A stretch of 64,000 nt of DNA from Panopea generosa (taxonomy: Eukaryota > Mollusca > Bivalvia > Adapedonta > Hiatellidae), in assembly GCA_029582155.1 (NCBI GenBank), contig CM055896.1, forward strand, positions 26,441,184-26,505,183, read 5' to 3'. Positions 1-12,039 of the stretch are shown here, one piece after another. The notes below the pieces were generated by a model. It was not told the origin of the DNA. It did not search any database and saw only the letters and a program-made list of their open reading frames with translations. Position 1 is the first letter of the stretch. Every line of letters begins with the position of its first letter. The position numbers and the translations under genes were made by a program.

Positions 1-179
1 AGAGCCACCAAACTTGATTGGGTAAATTAACCTAGTTTAAAAATTGTATGTGTTAGCTCTGTTTGTGTTTAGCTCTGTTTCATTCAACTTTTTTTGCCAA
101 GAACTTGTTTCATGGTCATGATGTTATTGCAAAATACACTATTATTCCTTGAACTTACAGTTATTTATCTTGGACCTAC

Positions 180-1340
180 AAAAATTATGTTTTTAGCTCT
201 ACTGGCCAAAAATCAGAAGGGCTTATGTGATGGCACATTGTCCATCGTCTGCCGTCTGTTGTTTGTCATCTATTAGTAGCACTTTCTCTAAAACCACTAG
301 ACCATTTAAACTCAAACTTCACATGGATGTTTCTGTTGCACGGAAGACTACAGAAGATTTTCTTTTTTCAATCTGAAATTCAAGATAGCCAACATTACTA
401 AAACTAGTTCAAAACTTCAAAAAAAAATCTTCTTATGAACTGCTCAACAGATTTTGAATATATTTATATAGTAATGATAACCAACTATAGTTCTATTAGA
501 TTTATACAAATAGTGTCCCAAGGGTTAAAAAAATGACCCTGTTGCGAGGGATCAATTAGGGGACAATCATGTAATTTTAATAAACATTAATATATATATT
601 TTTTAAATGGAACTGATTTAGCCTATATTTTAACAGAAGAATTGTTTGGCCAAGGAGGTTCAGATTTGTAAAAATGACTAGGTTCCACTGTCTTTAAGGG
701 ATCAGGAGCGGCCCCAAAAGGGTAAATATTGGGAATTGCAAGAATCATTTTCTTAACAACCTGTCAGTCAAAGTTGTTCATATTTGGTATAAATTATCCC
801 TATGTGTAGGGCTTTGAATGAAGATAAGAGTTAAGATTAAATAATATTTATAGGGGCTCTGTAAAGGGATTTTTACATAGGGATACTATGGGAAAACAGA
901 AAATTCTCATTTTTTCATCCATTTGGGCAAAATTATTCAGTTTGGGTTCTGAAGTATCAACAAGTCATAGAAAATAGGATTTGGTTCAAGAAGGAGAATT
1001 GACTTCCCATAAGGGCCAGGGTGGGGCATGAAAGGGTTGAAATAGAAAATTTATAAAAATCTTCTTCTCAACAACTGGTCAGTCAAATTTGTCCATATTT
1101 GATATAGATTATCCCTATGGGTATGGTTTTAAAGTTTGTACAAATCAAGGGGCATGTATTTATAGGGGCCCTGTAAGGGACTTAAGTTGTACATAGGAAT
1201 ATGATGGAGAAAACGAAATTGTCATTTTTTCATTCAATTGTGCAGAATTGTTATTCAGTTTAAGATCTGAAGCATCTATAAGTCATATCAAATAAGATTG
1301 AGTTTAATAAGCAGGATTGAATTTGTCTTGGGGGACAGGT
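180..1340. repeat. Dispersed repeat, multi-unit copy
   Basis: No gene is visible. The stretch starts with a motif around 'agctctactggcc' that recurs near 41889. It contains a block at about 476-690 that recurs in inverted orientation at about 42466-42660, and two internal units (about 740-1000 and 1040-1290) that resemble each other and 47870-48060. This recurrence marks a dispersed repeat family of unknown class. The short open frame at 94-276 has no family resemblance and is treated as chance. Confidence 0.6.
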
Positions 1341-1642
1341 GGGGTCACAAAAGAGTTAAAATGAAAATGGATAAAAAACAACATTATCATGTAAAAATAA
1401 AATTCATATGTGTCCAAACATGACAAAAACAATATTTTAACCTGAGTGCAAAACCTTGAAAAAAAAATCCCAATTCTAAATACTGCTTGATAACCTTCAC
1501 ATCATCATTTGGACTTTAAGATGAAACAACTCTACAATTTGTTATCCAGCAAGAATCAAATTAAAATCAAAATCAAAACATGCAACTCACTTAAAAACAT
1601 CACATGATATTGCAATTTTAAGGAAGAAATCTATTTATGTCT

Positions 1643-1935
1643 AGCCGGGCCCAATTAGTTCAGTCGGTAACACGTCTGACTATCAATCCAGTGGTCGTAA
1701 GTTCTTATCCCCACCAGGCAACAGTCTCTGTGATGATTGATTTACAACATTGTGTCTCATTATCATTCGTCTCTCACCGCTAATTCAAGTTGGGAAGTAA
1801 TTAGTTATTTGCGGAGATGGGGTGTGCTTGAGTACTGGTTAACCTGTCAAGATCCCAGGAAACAGTGGTTAGGTTAACTGATCATCTGTTAACCCTCATT
1901 GGCATAAAATGATGCTAAATATTAAATTCATTCAC
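1643..1935 (+). mobile_element. tRNA-derived SINE (copy 1)
   Basis: A tRNA-like head carries an A-box-like 'TAGTTCAGTCGGTAACACG' and a degraded B box near 1692-1712. It is followed by a conserved body ('...ggagatggggtgtgctt', '...tactggttaacc', 'ggcataaaatgatgctaaat'). The same head-plus-body recurs at 4604-4875, 30108-30361, 37223-37495 and 38938-39225. Five copies with the same body establish a SINE family. The family name is not assigned. Confidence 0.85.
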
Positions 1936-2308
1936 TCTATTTATATCTAACCTTGGTGTGTGGGCCAAGTTTGGAAATTTCAATATATTATTTATTCTTG
2001 TTTTATGCTTGTTTTATGCTTGTTATCTATTTAAGATATCCTTATGGCAACACTTGGTCAGTGAGTTTTATATTGATATGATATATTAGAAAAAAACACT
2101 TCCTTAATGAACGATACGTTGCTTGGGATGCTTCTATTTGATGAGCGATACAAAGTCCTGACAGTGAAGACAACAAACCATTAGTGCAGATGACCTACGC
2201 ATTATAATGACTTTGAGTGTTAAGTAATTTGTTGGACACTATTGTGACTGTTTGGCTTTTTGTGTGACTGCAGGTCTTTGGTACTTCATAATCTCATTTT
2301 GTATTTAA

Positions 2309-3517
2309 GTGATAATAGGCTCGGACTACTCTTGTTTAGGTGATAATAGGCTCTGACTACTATTGTTTAGGTGATAAAAGGCTCCGACTACTCTTGTTCA
2401 GGTAATGATAGGCTCAGACTACTCTTGTCCAGGTGATAATAGGCTTGGACTACTATTGTTTAGGTGATAAAAGGCTCGGACTACTCTTGTTTAGGTGATA
2501 ATAGGCTCGGACTACTCTTGTTCAGGTGATAATAGGCTCGGACTACTCTTGTTCAGGTGGTAATGGGCTCGGACTATTCTTGTTCAGGTGATAATGGGCT
2601 CGGACTACTCTTGTTTAGGTGATAATGGGCTCGGACTACTCTTGTTTAGGTGATAATGGGCTCGGACTACTATTGTTTAGGTGATAATGGGCTCGGACTA
2701 CTCTTGTTTAGGTGATAATAGGCTCGGACTACTATTGTTTAGGTGATAATGGGATCGGACTACTATTGTTCAGGTGATAAAAGGCTCTGACTACTATTGT
2801 TCAGGTGATAATGGGCACAGACTACTATTGTTTAGGTGATAATAGGCTCGGACTACTATTGTTTAGGTGATAATAGGCTCGGACTACTATTGTTAAGGTG
2901 ATAATGAGCTTGGACTACTATTGTTCAGGTGATAATAGGCTCGGACTACTATTGTTCAGGTGATAAAAGGCTCGGACTACTATTGTTCAGGTGATAATAG
3001 GCTCGGACTACTATTGTTCAGGTGATAATGGGCTCGGATTACTATTGTTCAGGTGATAATGGGCTCGGATTACTATTGTTCAAGTGATAATAGGCTCGGA
3101 CTACTATTGTTCAGGTGATAATGGGCTCGGACTACTATTGTTCAGGTGATAATGGGCTCGGACTACTATTGTTCAGGTGATAATGGGCTCGGACTACTAT
3201 TGTTAAGGTGATAATAGGCTCGGACTACTATTGTTTAGGTGATAATGGGCTCAGACTACTCTTGTTTAGGTGATAATAGGCTCGGACTACTATTGTTTAG
3301 GTGATAATAGGCTCAGACTACTATTGTTCGGGTGATAATGGGCTCGGACTATTATTGTTTAGGTGATAATAGGCTCGGACTACTATTGTTTAGGTGATAA
3401 TAGGCTCAGACTACTCTTGTTTAGGTGATAATACGCTCAGACTACTATTGTTTAGGTGATAATAGGCTCAGACTACTATTGTTCAGGTGATAATGGGCTC
3501 GGACTACTATTGTTTAG
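2309..3517 (+). repeat. 31-bp minisatellite, about 39 copies
   Basis: Tandem monomers of 31 bp with consensus around 'GGTGATAATAGGCTCGGACT' plus 'ACTATTGTTCA'. Variation is mostly a/g at the 'taggc/gggc' position and t/c at 'gttt/gttc'. There are few indels, so the period holds across the block. No coding potential. Confidence 0.95.
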
Positions 3518-3520
3518 ATG

Positions 3521-4600
3521 TATGATGATTAACAACAGATGTTCCGCAAAACTGTTCATACATTGAAACTAGACATAATTCATTATTAAATATTTACGTT
3601 CTTGTCGAAACTTCTTCATTAAAACGTGTATAATGCATTATTTGTTCATTATCTTTTGGACGCATACCCATGCACCATCATATCTAACATCAAATACGTT
3701 TTCTGACCAAACAGTGATACCGAGATAGTTCTTAGCCAATGTCCGAGGGCTGTCCCAGTTCATCATAAAATTACCTAGTATGTAATACTATATCGGCTGT
3801 ACTAGCATATTTATACAATATGCTGATGTAGTCCTTTCCTACATTATTAACTGTTCAGCACAAAAAAGAGCATGTATAGAATATAACTTAATCTCAGGAA
3901 TATAAAAAGCAATGGCGAATGAAATCAGCGTTCAATTAAACAATTACATCATTTGTAGCTGGATCTTGTAATAAACGATGAAATTGGCAATCACAGTTCG
4001 AGATTTTAGAAATTCAACCTATCTTTACAAAAGATTTGAATCAGATTAAAGACGAATCCCACTGGGAAGCTATTGACCCTCCCCAACCACCAACAGTTCC
4101 GGGATCTGAATCATATTATAAATGCTCTCAATGATGAAATGCGGTACATGTATAAGTTTTACTGTGACTTTGTAAACAACAGTAAGATGAGATATTACTC
4201 TTAACTCAAAACTTTTAGTGGATGGACTACACCCAACTAGTCTCACAGCATAAAAATGGATGCGTAGAATTTTTTCTTCTATGAGCAAGAAACCTTTAGC
4301 ATCCACATCCACTGGCAGTGCCACTGATACCTAAAACAGTGTATGGATACGCACTGATCTTATAATGAATACAAGAAATCATTCCAGGACTGAAAGCTTA
4401 TAACTACTAGTAGATAAGATGCATGGAGACAGCTTCTACCATCTTTAAGTAAACAAAACAATAAACAATCAACTGTATTATATAAAGTAGTTTGTACAGG
4501 GACAGCTTCTACCATATGTAGTCAGTTAACAACAAGAACAGAGCAAAGTGTTGTGCATAACTGCTTGTAACTCATAAATCTGTTGATGAAAAACGATTGA
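3521..4600. other. AT-rich spacer, nothing recognised
   Basis: No exon, RNA gene or repeat could be supported here. Short open frames at 4070-4324 (minus) have no recognisable motif and lie in AT-rich sequence. Confidence 0.5.
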
Positions 4601-4603
4601 TTG

Positions 4604-4875
4604 ATTGATTGAATACTTAGCATCATTTTTATGCCATCGAGGGTCTATCCTAACCACTTTCCTGAGATCCTAGAAGGTTAACCAGTACTCGAGCACACCC
4701 CATCTCCGCAAGTAACTAATAACTTTCCCACTTGAATCAGCAGTGAGACAAATGATAATGAGACACAATGTCGTATATCAATCATCACAGAGACATGCTG
4801 GGTGGGGATTCAAACTCATGATCCCTGGATTGATAGTCAGACGCGTTACTGACTGAGCTTATCAGGTCCGGCGAT
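4604..4875 (-). mobile_element. tRNA-derived SINE (copy 2)
   Basis: The same SINE family as at 1643 in inverse orientation. The tail-side 'tagcatcatttttatgcca' is at the left and the tRNA-like head ends near 4875. The B-box equivalent is seen as 'gattcaaactcatgatccc' on the plus strand. Confidence 0.85.
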
Positions 4876-5339
4876 GAATAACGAAGTAATAAATTTAATA
4901 ATAATAATAATGGGGCAGTGTCTACCATCAATAGTATTAGTGATATAAGTCGTACAATAAGCAAGTGAAAGAATAACACAGAATATGGCACAAGGATTCG
5001 ACCAAAGTACTCAAAGAAGAACCATATATGGCAATATAGATGGATAGAGCTGGAAAGAAATAGTGTAAGTAGTAAAATACATAATCAAGGTAGTCGGAAT
5101 ACAGAAGAGGCATGTTGCATAAATGCAACAACGAAATAGTTATCTAGCATAGCAAGGATGCAATCTTATCTTTTGTCACAAATGCACAGAACTCTCAAAA
5201 TCAGCATTCAAATTGGTTCAAAGTAAAGAAATCAATGACAACAAAATGGTCTTGCAGGAGTTTCAAATCTACAGCACCAAAAAACACTGAAAATATTAGT
5301 AGGACACTCCATCAAATGAACAAGAGGAAACAAAAAATG

Positions 5340-6775
5340 TATAACGAGTTTGGAAGACAAAATGAAACTTCACACCAAAGCGGTAATAAATAAAGAAATG
5401 TCAGATTTAAAAGAAACACTTATGGATGAGATTGAGGAAGATCTAGTTGAAGATGGATATAATGAAGTGGAAAACAGGAGAAGAAGGGAATTAAATATAT
5501 TGGAGAAATTATAACATTGTATTGCCCGAGTTAAAAGATAAAAATACCGGAGTGCTTAAAGTAGTTCTACAAGATAGAAAACAGAGAAAATAGAAGGATC
5601 AAAGGACATAAAACAAAAAGCCCCACCAAATTTCCTCATATTTAAAGATTTAACTTTACAACAAAAGGGAAGAAAGAAAAGAAGAGAAAAAACAGCCAAA
5701 ATGGAACAAAGAAATCAGACGATGAAGGAGAAATCCCACGAAGTCGTGAAATAAATGTCATTTTCATGTAGGAAACCATTCAGGACACGACTTTAGGGGA
5801 TGCCACAGTCATAGGTATTGAACAACATAGAAGTTGTCTCATTGACAAGGCACTAGGATCATACGAGGAGACATGTTCTACCTCGCCCATAGTATGCATC
5901 TTGACTAGTAACCCAGTGGTATTGGGTAACCTTTTAAATATAAAGACAATAACAGTATGTACAGGAGGTGGGAATCGCAGTGTGTTTTTATCATGTAAAT
6001 AACTCTAACATTAGCAAGTACTTAAAGATGATCCATACAAATGCAAACACTCCCAGTAAAAGCAAACTTCAAGGGCTTCAAAAATTTGTGAATGAAATAA
6101 CCACATGATTTCGCTGCAATAAACAAGGTATGAAAAAGTGGTAGATATTTATAGAATTGATAACTAAGGGACTCTTTTTGCTCCATTGATAATAATGGAA
6201 GAAGTGTTTGTAACATGTTAGAAGTGACTTGAAAGTCAAAAGTGTAGAAATTAATTTGAGTTTCAGTAAGGCAGTATGGTGTGAAATACAACTGAGAACT
6301 AACGATAATCTACTAATAGGCTCAAGTTATGTTGATGATGCACAGATCTGTACTCTGTTGACAATTATTTTTTCAAGCATTATGACTAACTCAAACAATT
6401 CCAGTCCGACATCAAAAAAAAATCAGTCCAGGTTATATCACTTTCCTTAATTAATATCATTAATAAGCAGTATAAGAAATTACCGAAGCAAACACAACCG
6501 TTTTGATGAACCGATATGGGTCGCTTATCACACATTGAAAGCATGTTACTTAGCAGCAGACTCTTCCGAAAAACTCCCTACTATCCGTAGTGGTTTGGTA
6601 AAAAATGTATCTAAACCATCATTGCACATCTCAAAATAATTTTTGAAAAATCATTACAAGAAGAAACCCCCTGGCATTATGAAGATCTGCAAACGTTTCT
6701 GCCATACTTAAAAAAGGTTCCAGAAAACTAGCGGAGAAGCGGAGAATTATAGACCTAGTATAACACCAATATACC
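5340..6775 (+). pseudogene. Decayed non-LTR retrotransposon (LINE), 5' portion
   Basis: This is a broken LINE read on the plus strand with several frameshifts and stops. About 5350-5520 encodes a charged, helix-prone stretch (MSDLKETLMDEIEEDLVE, then a run of arginines) resembling an ORF1 coiled coil. About 6229-6320 reads AVWCEIQLRTNDNLLIGSSY, matching the apurinic endonuclease region of jockey/CR1-like LINEs. About 6640-6770 reads FEKSLQEET, then ANVSAILKKGS, then AENYRPSITP after a frameshift, which is the start of a reverse transcriptase domain. The RT is cut off at about 6770, where a 20-bp array begins, and resumes at 8130. The domain calls rest on motif recognition. The exact 5' limit is uncertain. 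Confidence 0.7.
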
Positions 6776-8128
6776 TGGACCATACATTATATACCTGGAC
6801 CATACACATTATACCTAGACCATACATTATATACTTGAACCATACATTATATACCTGGACCATACACATTATACCTGACCTGTACATATTATACCTGGAC
6901 CATACACAATATACCTGGACAATACATAATATACCTGGACCATACACAATATACCTGGACCATATATTATATACCTGGACCATACACAATATACCTGGAC
7001 CATACACATTATACCTGGACCATACATTATATACCTGGACCATACACAATATACCTGGACCATACATTATATACCTGAACCATACACAATATACCTGGAC
7101 CATACATTATATACCTGGATCATACACAATATACCTGGACCATACATTATATACCAGAACCATACACAATATACCTTGACCATACATAATATACCTGGAC
7201 CATACACAATATACCTGGACCATACATTATATACCTGGACCATACACAATATACCTTGACCATACACATTATACCTGGACCATACATTATATACCTGGAC
7301 CATACATTATATACCTGGACCATACATTATATACCTGAACCATATACAATATACCTGGACCATAGTATTACACAATATACCTGGACCATACACAATATAC
7401 CTGGACCATACATTATATACCTGAACCATACACAATATACCTGGACCATAGTATTACACAATATACCTGGACCATACACAATATACCTGGACCATACATA
7501 ATATACCTGAACCATACACAATATACCTGGACCATACATAATATACCCAGACCTTACACAATATACCTGGACCATATATAATATACCTGTACCATCCACA
7601 ATATACCTGGACCTTACACAATATACCTGGACCATACATAATATACATGGACCATACACAATATACCTGGACCATACATAATATACCTGGACCATACACA
7701 ATATATCTGGACCATACACAATGTACTTGGACCATACACAATATACCTGGACCATAGTTAATAAACCTGGACCATACACAATATACCTGGACCATACATA
7801 ATATATCTGGAGCATACACAATATACCTGGACCATACATAACTTACCTGGACCATACATAATATACCTGGACCATACATAATATACCTGGAAAATGCATG
7901 ATAAACCTGGACCATACACAATATTCCATACACAGTATACCTGGACCATATACAATATACCTGGACCAAACATGATATACCTGGACCATACATGATATAC
8001 ATGTACCTGGACCATACATAATATACCTGGACCATACACAATATACCTGGACCATACACACTATACCTGGACCATACATACTATACCTGGACCATACACA
8101 ATATACCTGGTCCATACACAATATGCCT
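6770..8128 (+). repeat. 20-bp minisatellite, about 68 copies
   Basis: Monomers of 20 bp, consensus 'CCATACACAATATACCTGGA', with occasional insertions such as 'tagtatta'. Because 20 is not a multiple of 3 and the unit is poor in stops, the array is open in several frames on both strands and yields Tyr/Ile/Trp-rich chance translations. It sits exactly where the decayed LINE loses part of its RT domain. Confidence 0.95.
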
Positions 8129-8129
8129 A

Positions 8130-8335
8130 GACTTCCAACCAGCCTTTGATATAAAGTACCACATAAAAGGCTATAGGTAAAAATATGGGAGATACGTTTA
8201 TGGGCATCTATTTTAACCGATAGAAAACAAAAAGTCATCATAAATGGAAAAGGACCCTGCCCAGGGCAGGAGTAAGATACAGTGCAGTCCCCCGGAGTAG
8301 TGTCCTGGGACAAGTCCTTTTCCTTATATATATAT
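8130..8335 (+). pseudogene. Decayed LINE, RT middle fragment
   Basis: The plus strand reads QPAFDIKYH (RT motif with the AFD aspartate), then WASILTDRKQKVIINGKGP, then AVPRSSVLGQVLFLIYI. These correspond in order to the canonical LINE RT blocks 'AFD-VPH', 'L(T/S)DRKQ-V-ING' and 'VPQGSVLGP-LFLIYIND'. Frames differ between blocks, so it is dead. It continues the LINE broken at 6770. About 300 bp of RT between the two pieces is missing and the 20-bp array stands in its place. Confidence 0.8.
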
Positions 8336-8860
8336 ATGTATATAATAATCATCTCCATATATATATGGAGATAGTTATTTGCGAATAACCAAGACAAATG
8401 TACAGACAAGACTATGGCGAGTGCGCCTAGCTACAATGCAAACCATAGATACAATATCAAGGCCTCTGCCAAACCAATAAATTTGGTGTCAACCATGACT
8501 TATATACTTTGGAATTACATGCAACACCTCTGGACAGGGTGGACAAATTAACATACATGAACTGATAGCTTTATATGAGTAGGATCTAGTTAAGGATTCA
8601 TGACTACTCACATGCTATATAAAGGACAGATTATATATATATATATATATATAAAGGGAAATAATTAAATTCACACCAACGGAATTTACGATTTTTGGGA
8701 TCTTCACAATGCATGATATATATATGGAGATAATTATTTGTGAATAACCAAGACATAAATGTACAGACCAGACTACTCGCACTCGCCGTAGTCTGGTCTG
8801 TACATTTATGTCTTGGTTATTCACAAATAATTATCTCCATACATATATATATATATATAT
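8336..8860. mobile_element. AT-rich foldback insertion inside the decayed LINE
   Basis: The LINE reading ...LFLIYI stops in a (TA)n tract at about 8330 and resumes as YINDVPEVIK at about 8856. The roughly 530 bp between is therefore an insertion or expansion. Inside it lies a long perfect inverted repeat (8723-8776 and 8788-8841), and a diverged copy of the same arm at about 8352-8412. A (TA)n tract flanks both sides. No coding capacity. Confidence 0.6.
8723..8841. repeat. Perfect 54-bp inverted repeat with 11-nt loop
   Basis: The left arm 8723-8776 is exactly complementary to 8788-8841, and the loop is 'tcgcactcgcc'. The arms include 'GAATAACCAAGACATAAATG'. Such a perfect palindrome is expected to be recent or maintained by template switching. 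Confidence 0.95.
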
Positions 8861-8888
8861 ATCAATGACGTTCCAGAAGTAATAAAAT
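8856..8888 (+). pseudogene. Decayed LINE, short RT remnant
   Basis: Translates as YINDVPEVIKC, the expected continuation of the 'LFLIYIND' RT block that stops at 8335. It is then cut by the first monomer of the 40-bp array. Confidence 0.65.
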
Positions 8889-11800
8889 GTCTTATAGCCA
8901 TGCCAACTTATTCATGATGCCCATACAGTGGGTATAGCAATGCCAACTTATTCATGATGCCCATACAGTGGGTATAGCCATACCAACTTATTCATGATGT
9001 CTACAGTGTTGGTATAACCATACCAACTTATTCATTTTTCCCATACAATTGGTATAGCAATGCCAAGTTATTCAAGGTGCCTATAGTGTAAGCATAGCCA
9101 TGCCAAGTTATTCATGATATCAACAGTGTTGGTATAGCCATAACAACTTATTCATTTTGCCCATACAATTGGTATAGCAATGCCAAGTTATTCAAGGTGC
9201 CTATAGTGTAAGCATAGCCATGCCAAGTTATTCATGATATCAACAGTGTTGGTATAGCCATAACAACTTATTCATGATGCCCATAAAGTTAGTAGAGCTA
9301 TGCCAACTTATTTATGATAACTGTAGGGTTGGTAGAGCCAAGCCAACTTATTCATGATCTCTACTGAGTTGGTATAGCCATGCCAACCTATTCATGATGT
9401 TTATAGTGTTGGTATAGCCATACCAACTTATTTATGATATCTGTAGGAATGGTAGAGCCAAGCCAACTTATTCATGATGTCTACTGAGTTGGTATAGCCA
9501 TGCCAACCTATTCATGATGCCTATAGTGTTGGTATAGCCATATCAACTTATTCATGATGTTTGTAGTGTTGGTATAGCCATGCCAACTTATTCATTATGT
9601 CTACTGTGTTGGTATAGCCATGCCAACCTATTCATGATGTATATAGTGTTCGTATAGCCATACCAACTTGTTCATAATGTCTTTAGTGTCTGTATAGCCA
9701 TACAAACATGTTCACGATGTCTACTGAACTGGTATAGCCATATCAACCTATCCATGATGTCTATAGTGTTGGTATAGTCATATCAACTTATTCATGATGT
9801 CTATAGTGTTTGTATAGCCATAACAACTTATTCTTGATGCCTATAGTGTTGGTATAGCCATACCAACTTATTCATGATATATACTGAGTTGGTATAGCCA
9901 TGACAACCTATTTATGATGTCTATAGTGTTGGTATAGCTAAACAAACTTATTCATAATGTCTTCAGTGTTGGAATAGCCCTGACAACCTATTTATGATGT
10001 CTATAGTGTTGGTATAGCTATACAAACTTATTCATAATGTCTTCAGTATTGGAATAGCCATCCCAACTTATTCATGATGTCTACTGAGTAGGTATAGCCA
10101 TGACAACCTATTCATGATGTATATAGTGTTGGTATAGCCATACCAACTTGTTCATAATGTCTATAGTGTCTGTATAGCCATACCAACATGTTCATGATGT
10201 CTACTGAACTGGTATAGCCATATCAACCTATCCATGATGTCTATAGTGTTGGTATAGTCATATCAACAAATTCATTATGTCTATAGTGTTTGTATAGCCA
10301 TGACAACATATCCATGATGTTGATATAGTCCTATTAACTTATTCATGATATGTATAGTATTGCTAGAGCCAAGCCAACTTAGGCATGATGTCTATATTGT
10401 TTGTATAGCCATGTCAACTTACTCATTATGTCTGTAGTGTTGGTATAGCCATGCCAACTTATTCATGATGCCCATAAATTTGGTATAGCCATGCCAATTT
10501 ATTCATGATGTCTATAGTATTGATATAATTTTATTCATGATGTCTATAATGTTGGTATAGCCATGCCAACTTATGCATGATGTTTATAATGTTGGTATAG
10601 CCATACCAACTTAATCATGATGTTTATAGGGTTGATATAGCCATGTCAACCTATTCATGATGTTTATAGTTTTGGTATAGCAATGCCAACTTATTCATGA
10701 TGGCCAAAAAGTTGGAAAAGCCATGTCAACCTATTCATGATGTTTATAGTTTTGGTATAGCCATGCCAACTTATTCAAGATGGCCAAAAAGTTGGTATAG
10801 CCATGCCAACTTATTCATGATGTCTATAGTATTGTTATAGCCATGCCAACTTATTCATGATGTCTATAGTATTGGTATAGCCATGTCAAGTTATTCATGA
10901 TTTATGTAGTGTTGGTATAGCCAAGCCAACTTATTAATGATGTTTATAGTGTCGGTATAGCCATGCCAACTTATTCGTTATGTCTATACTATCGGTATAG
11001 CCATGCCAACTTATTCATGATGTCTATACTATTGATATAGCCATGCAAACTTATTCATGATGTATGCTGTGTTGGTATAGCAATGACAACTTATTCATGA
11101 TGTTTATAGAGTTGCTATAGCCATGCCAACTTATTCATGATGTCTAATGTATTGGTATAGCCATGCCAATTTATTCATGATGTTTATAGGGCTAGTATAG
11201 CCATGTCACCTGATTCGTGGTGTCTATAGTATTGTTATAGCCATGTCAATTTATTCATGATGTTTATAGTGTTGGTATAGCCATGCCAAGTAATTCATGA
11301 TGTTTATAGGATAAATATAGCCATGTCAACTCATTCATGATGTCTATAGTATATGTAAAGCCATGTCAACTTATTCATGATGTTTATAGTGTGAGTATAG
11401 CCATGCCAACTTATTCATTATGTCTGTAGTATTGGTATAGCCATACCAACCTTTCCATGATGTCTATAGTATTGGTTTAGCCATGCCAATTTATTTATGA
11501 TGTTTATAGTGTTGGTATAGCCATGCCAACTTATTCATGGTGTCTATAGTATTGGTATAGCCATGCCAATTGATGTTTATAGTGTTGGTATAGCCATGCC
11601 AACTTAATCATTATGTCTGTGGTATTGGTATAGACATGCCAACTTATTCATGATGCCCATAAAGTGGGTATAGCCATGCCAACTTATTCATGATGTCTAT
11701 AGTATTGGTATAGCGATGCCAACTCATTCATGATGTTTATAGTATTGGTATAGCCAAGCCAACTTATTCATGATGTCTTTAGTGTTGGTATAGCCATGCC

Positions 11801-11891
11801 AACTTATTCATGATGTTTATATTGTTGGTATAGCCATGCCAACTTATCCATGATGTCTTTAGTGTTGGTATAGCCATGCCAACCTATTCAT
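8889..11891 (+). repeat. 40-bp minisatellite, left part (about 75 copies)
   Basis: Monomers of 40 bp with consensus 'GGTATAGCCATGCCAACTTA' plus 'TTCATGATGTCTATAGTGTT'. Sequence variants and occasional short monomers occur. Many monomers contain the inverted repeat GTTGGTATagccATACCAAC. The same family resumes at 16716 after an inserted LINE. Confidence 0.95.
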
Positions 11892-12039
11892 ACAATACAA
11901 TACAATACAATACAAATCCTTTATTTCGTAAATAGAGGCCTCCGGCCCAAAATACATATCATTATTTACAAACATTTAGTAGTGTCAAAATATGAAATGA
12001 AATATGGCATACAATTTATGTGGAAATATTTCTTTTCTA

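Noticed and set aside
4070..5131. Minus-strand frames of 64-84 codons
   Set aside because: AT-rich, leucine- and tyrosine-rich chance frames, two of them running through the SINE. No family, no splice sites.
6747..8409. Long Tyr/Trp/Ile-rich open frames on both strands (up to 201 codons)
   Set aside because: They are translations of the 20-bp minisatellite, open in several frames because the unit lacks stops. They have no start context, splice signal or non-repeat sequence.
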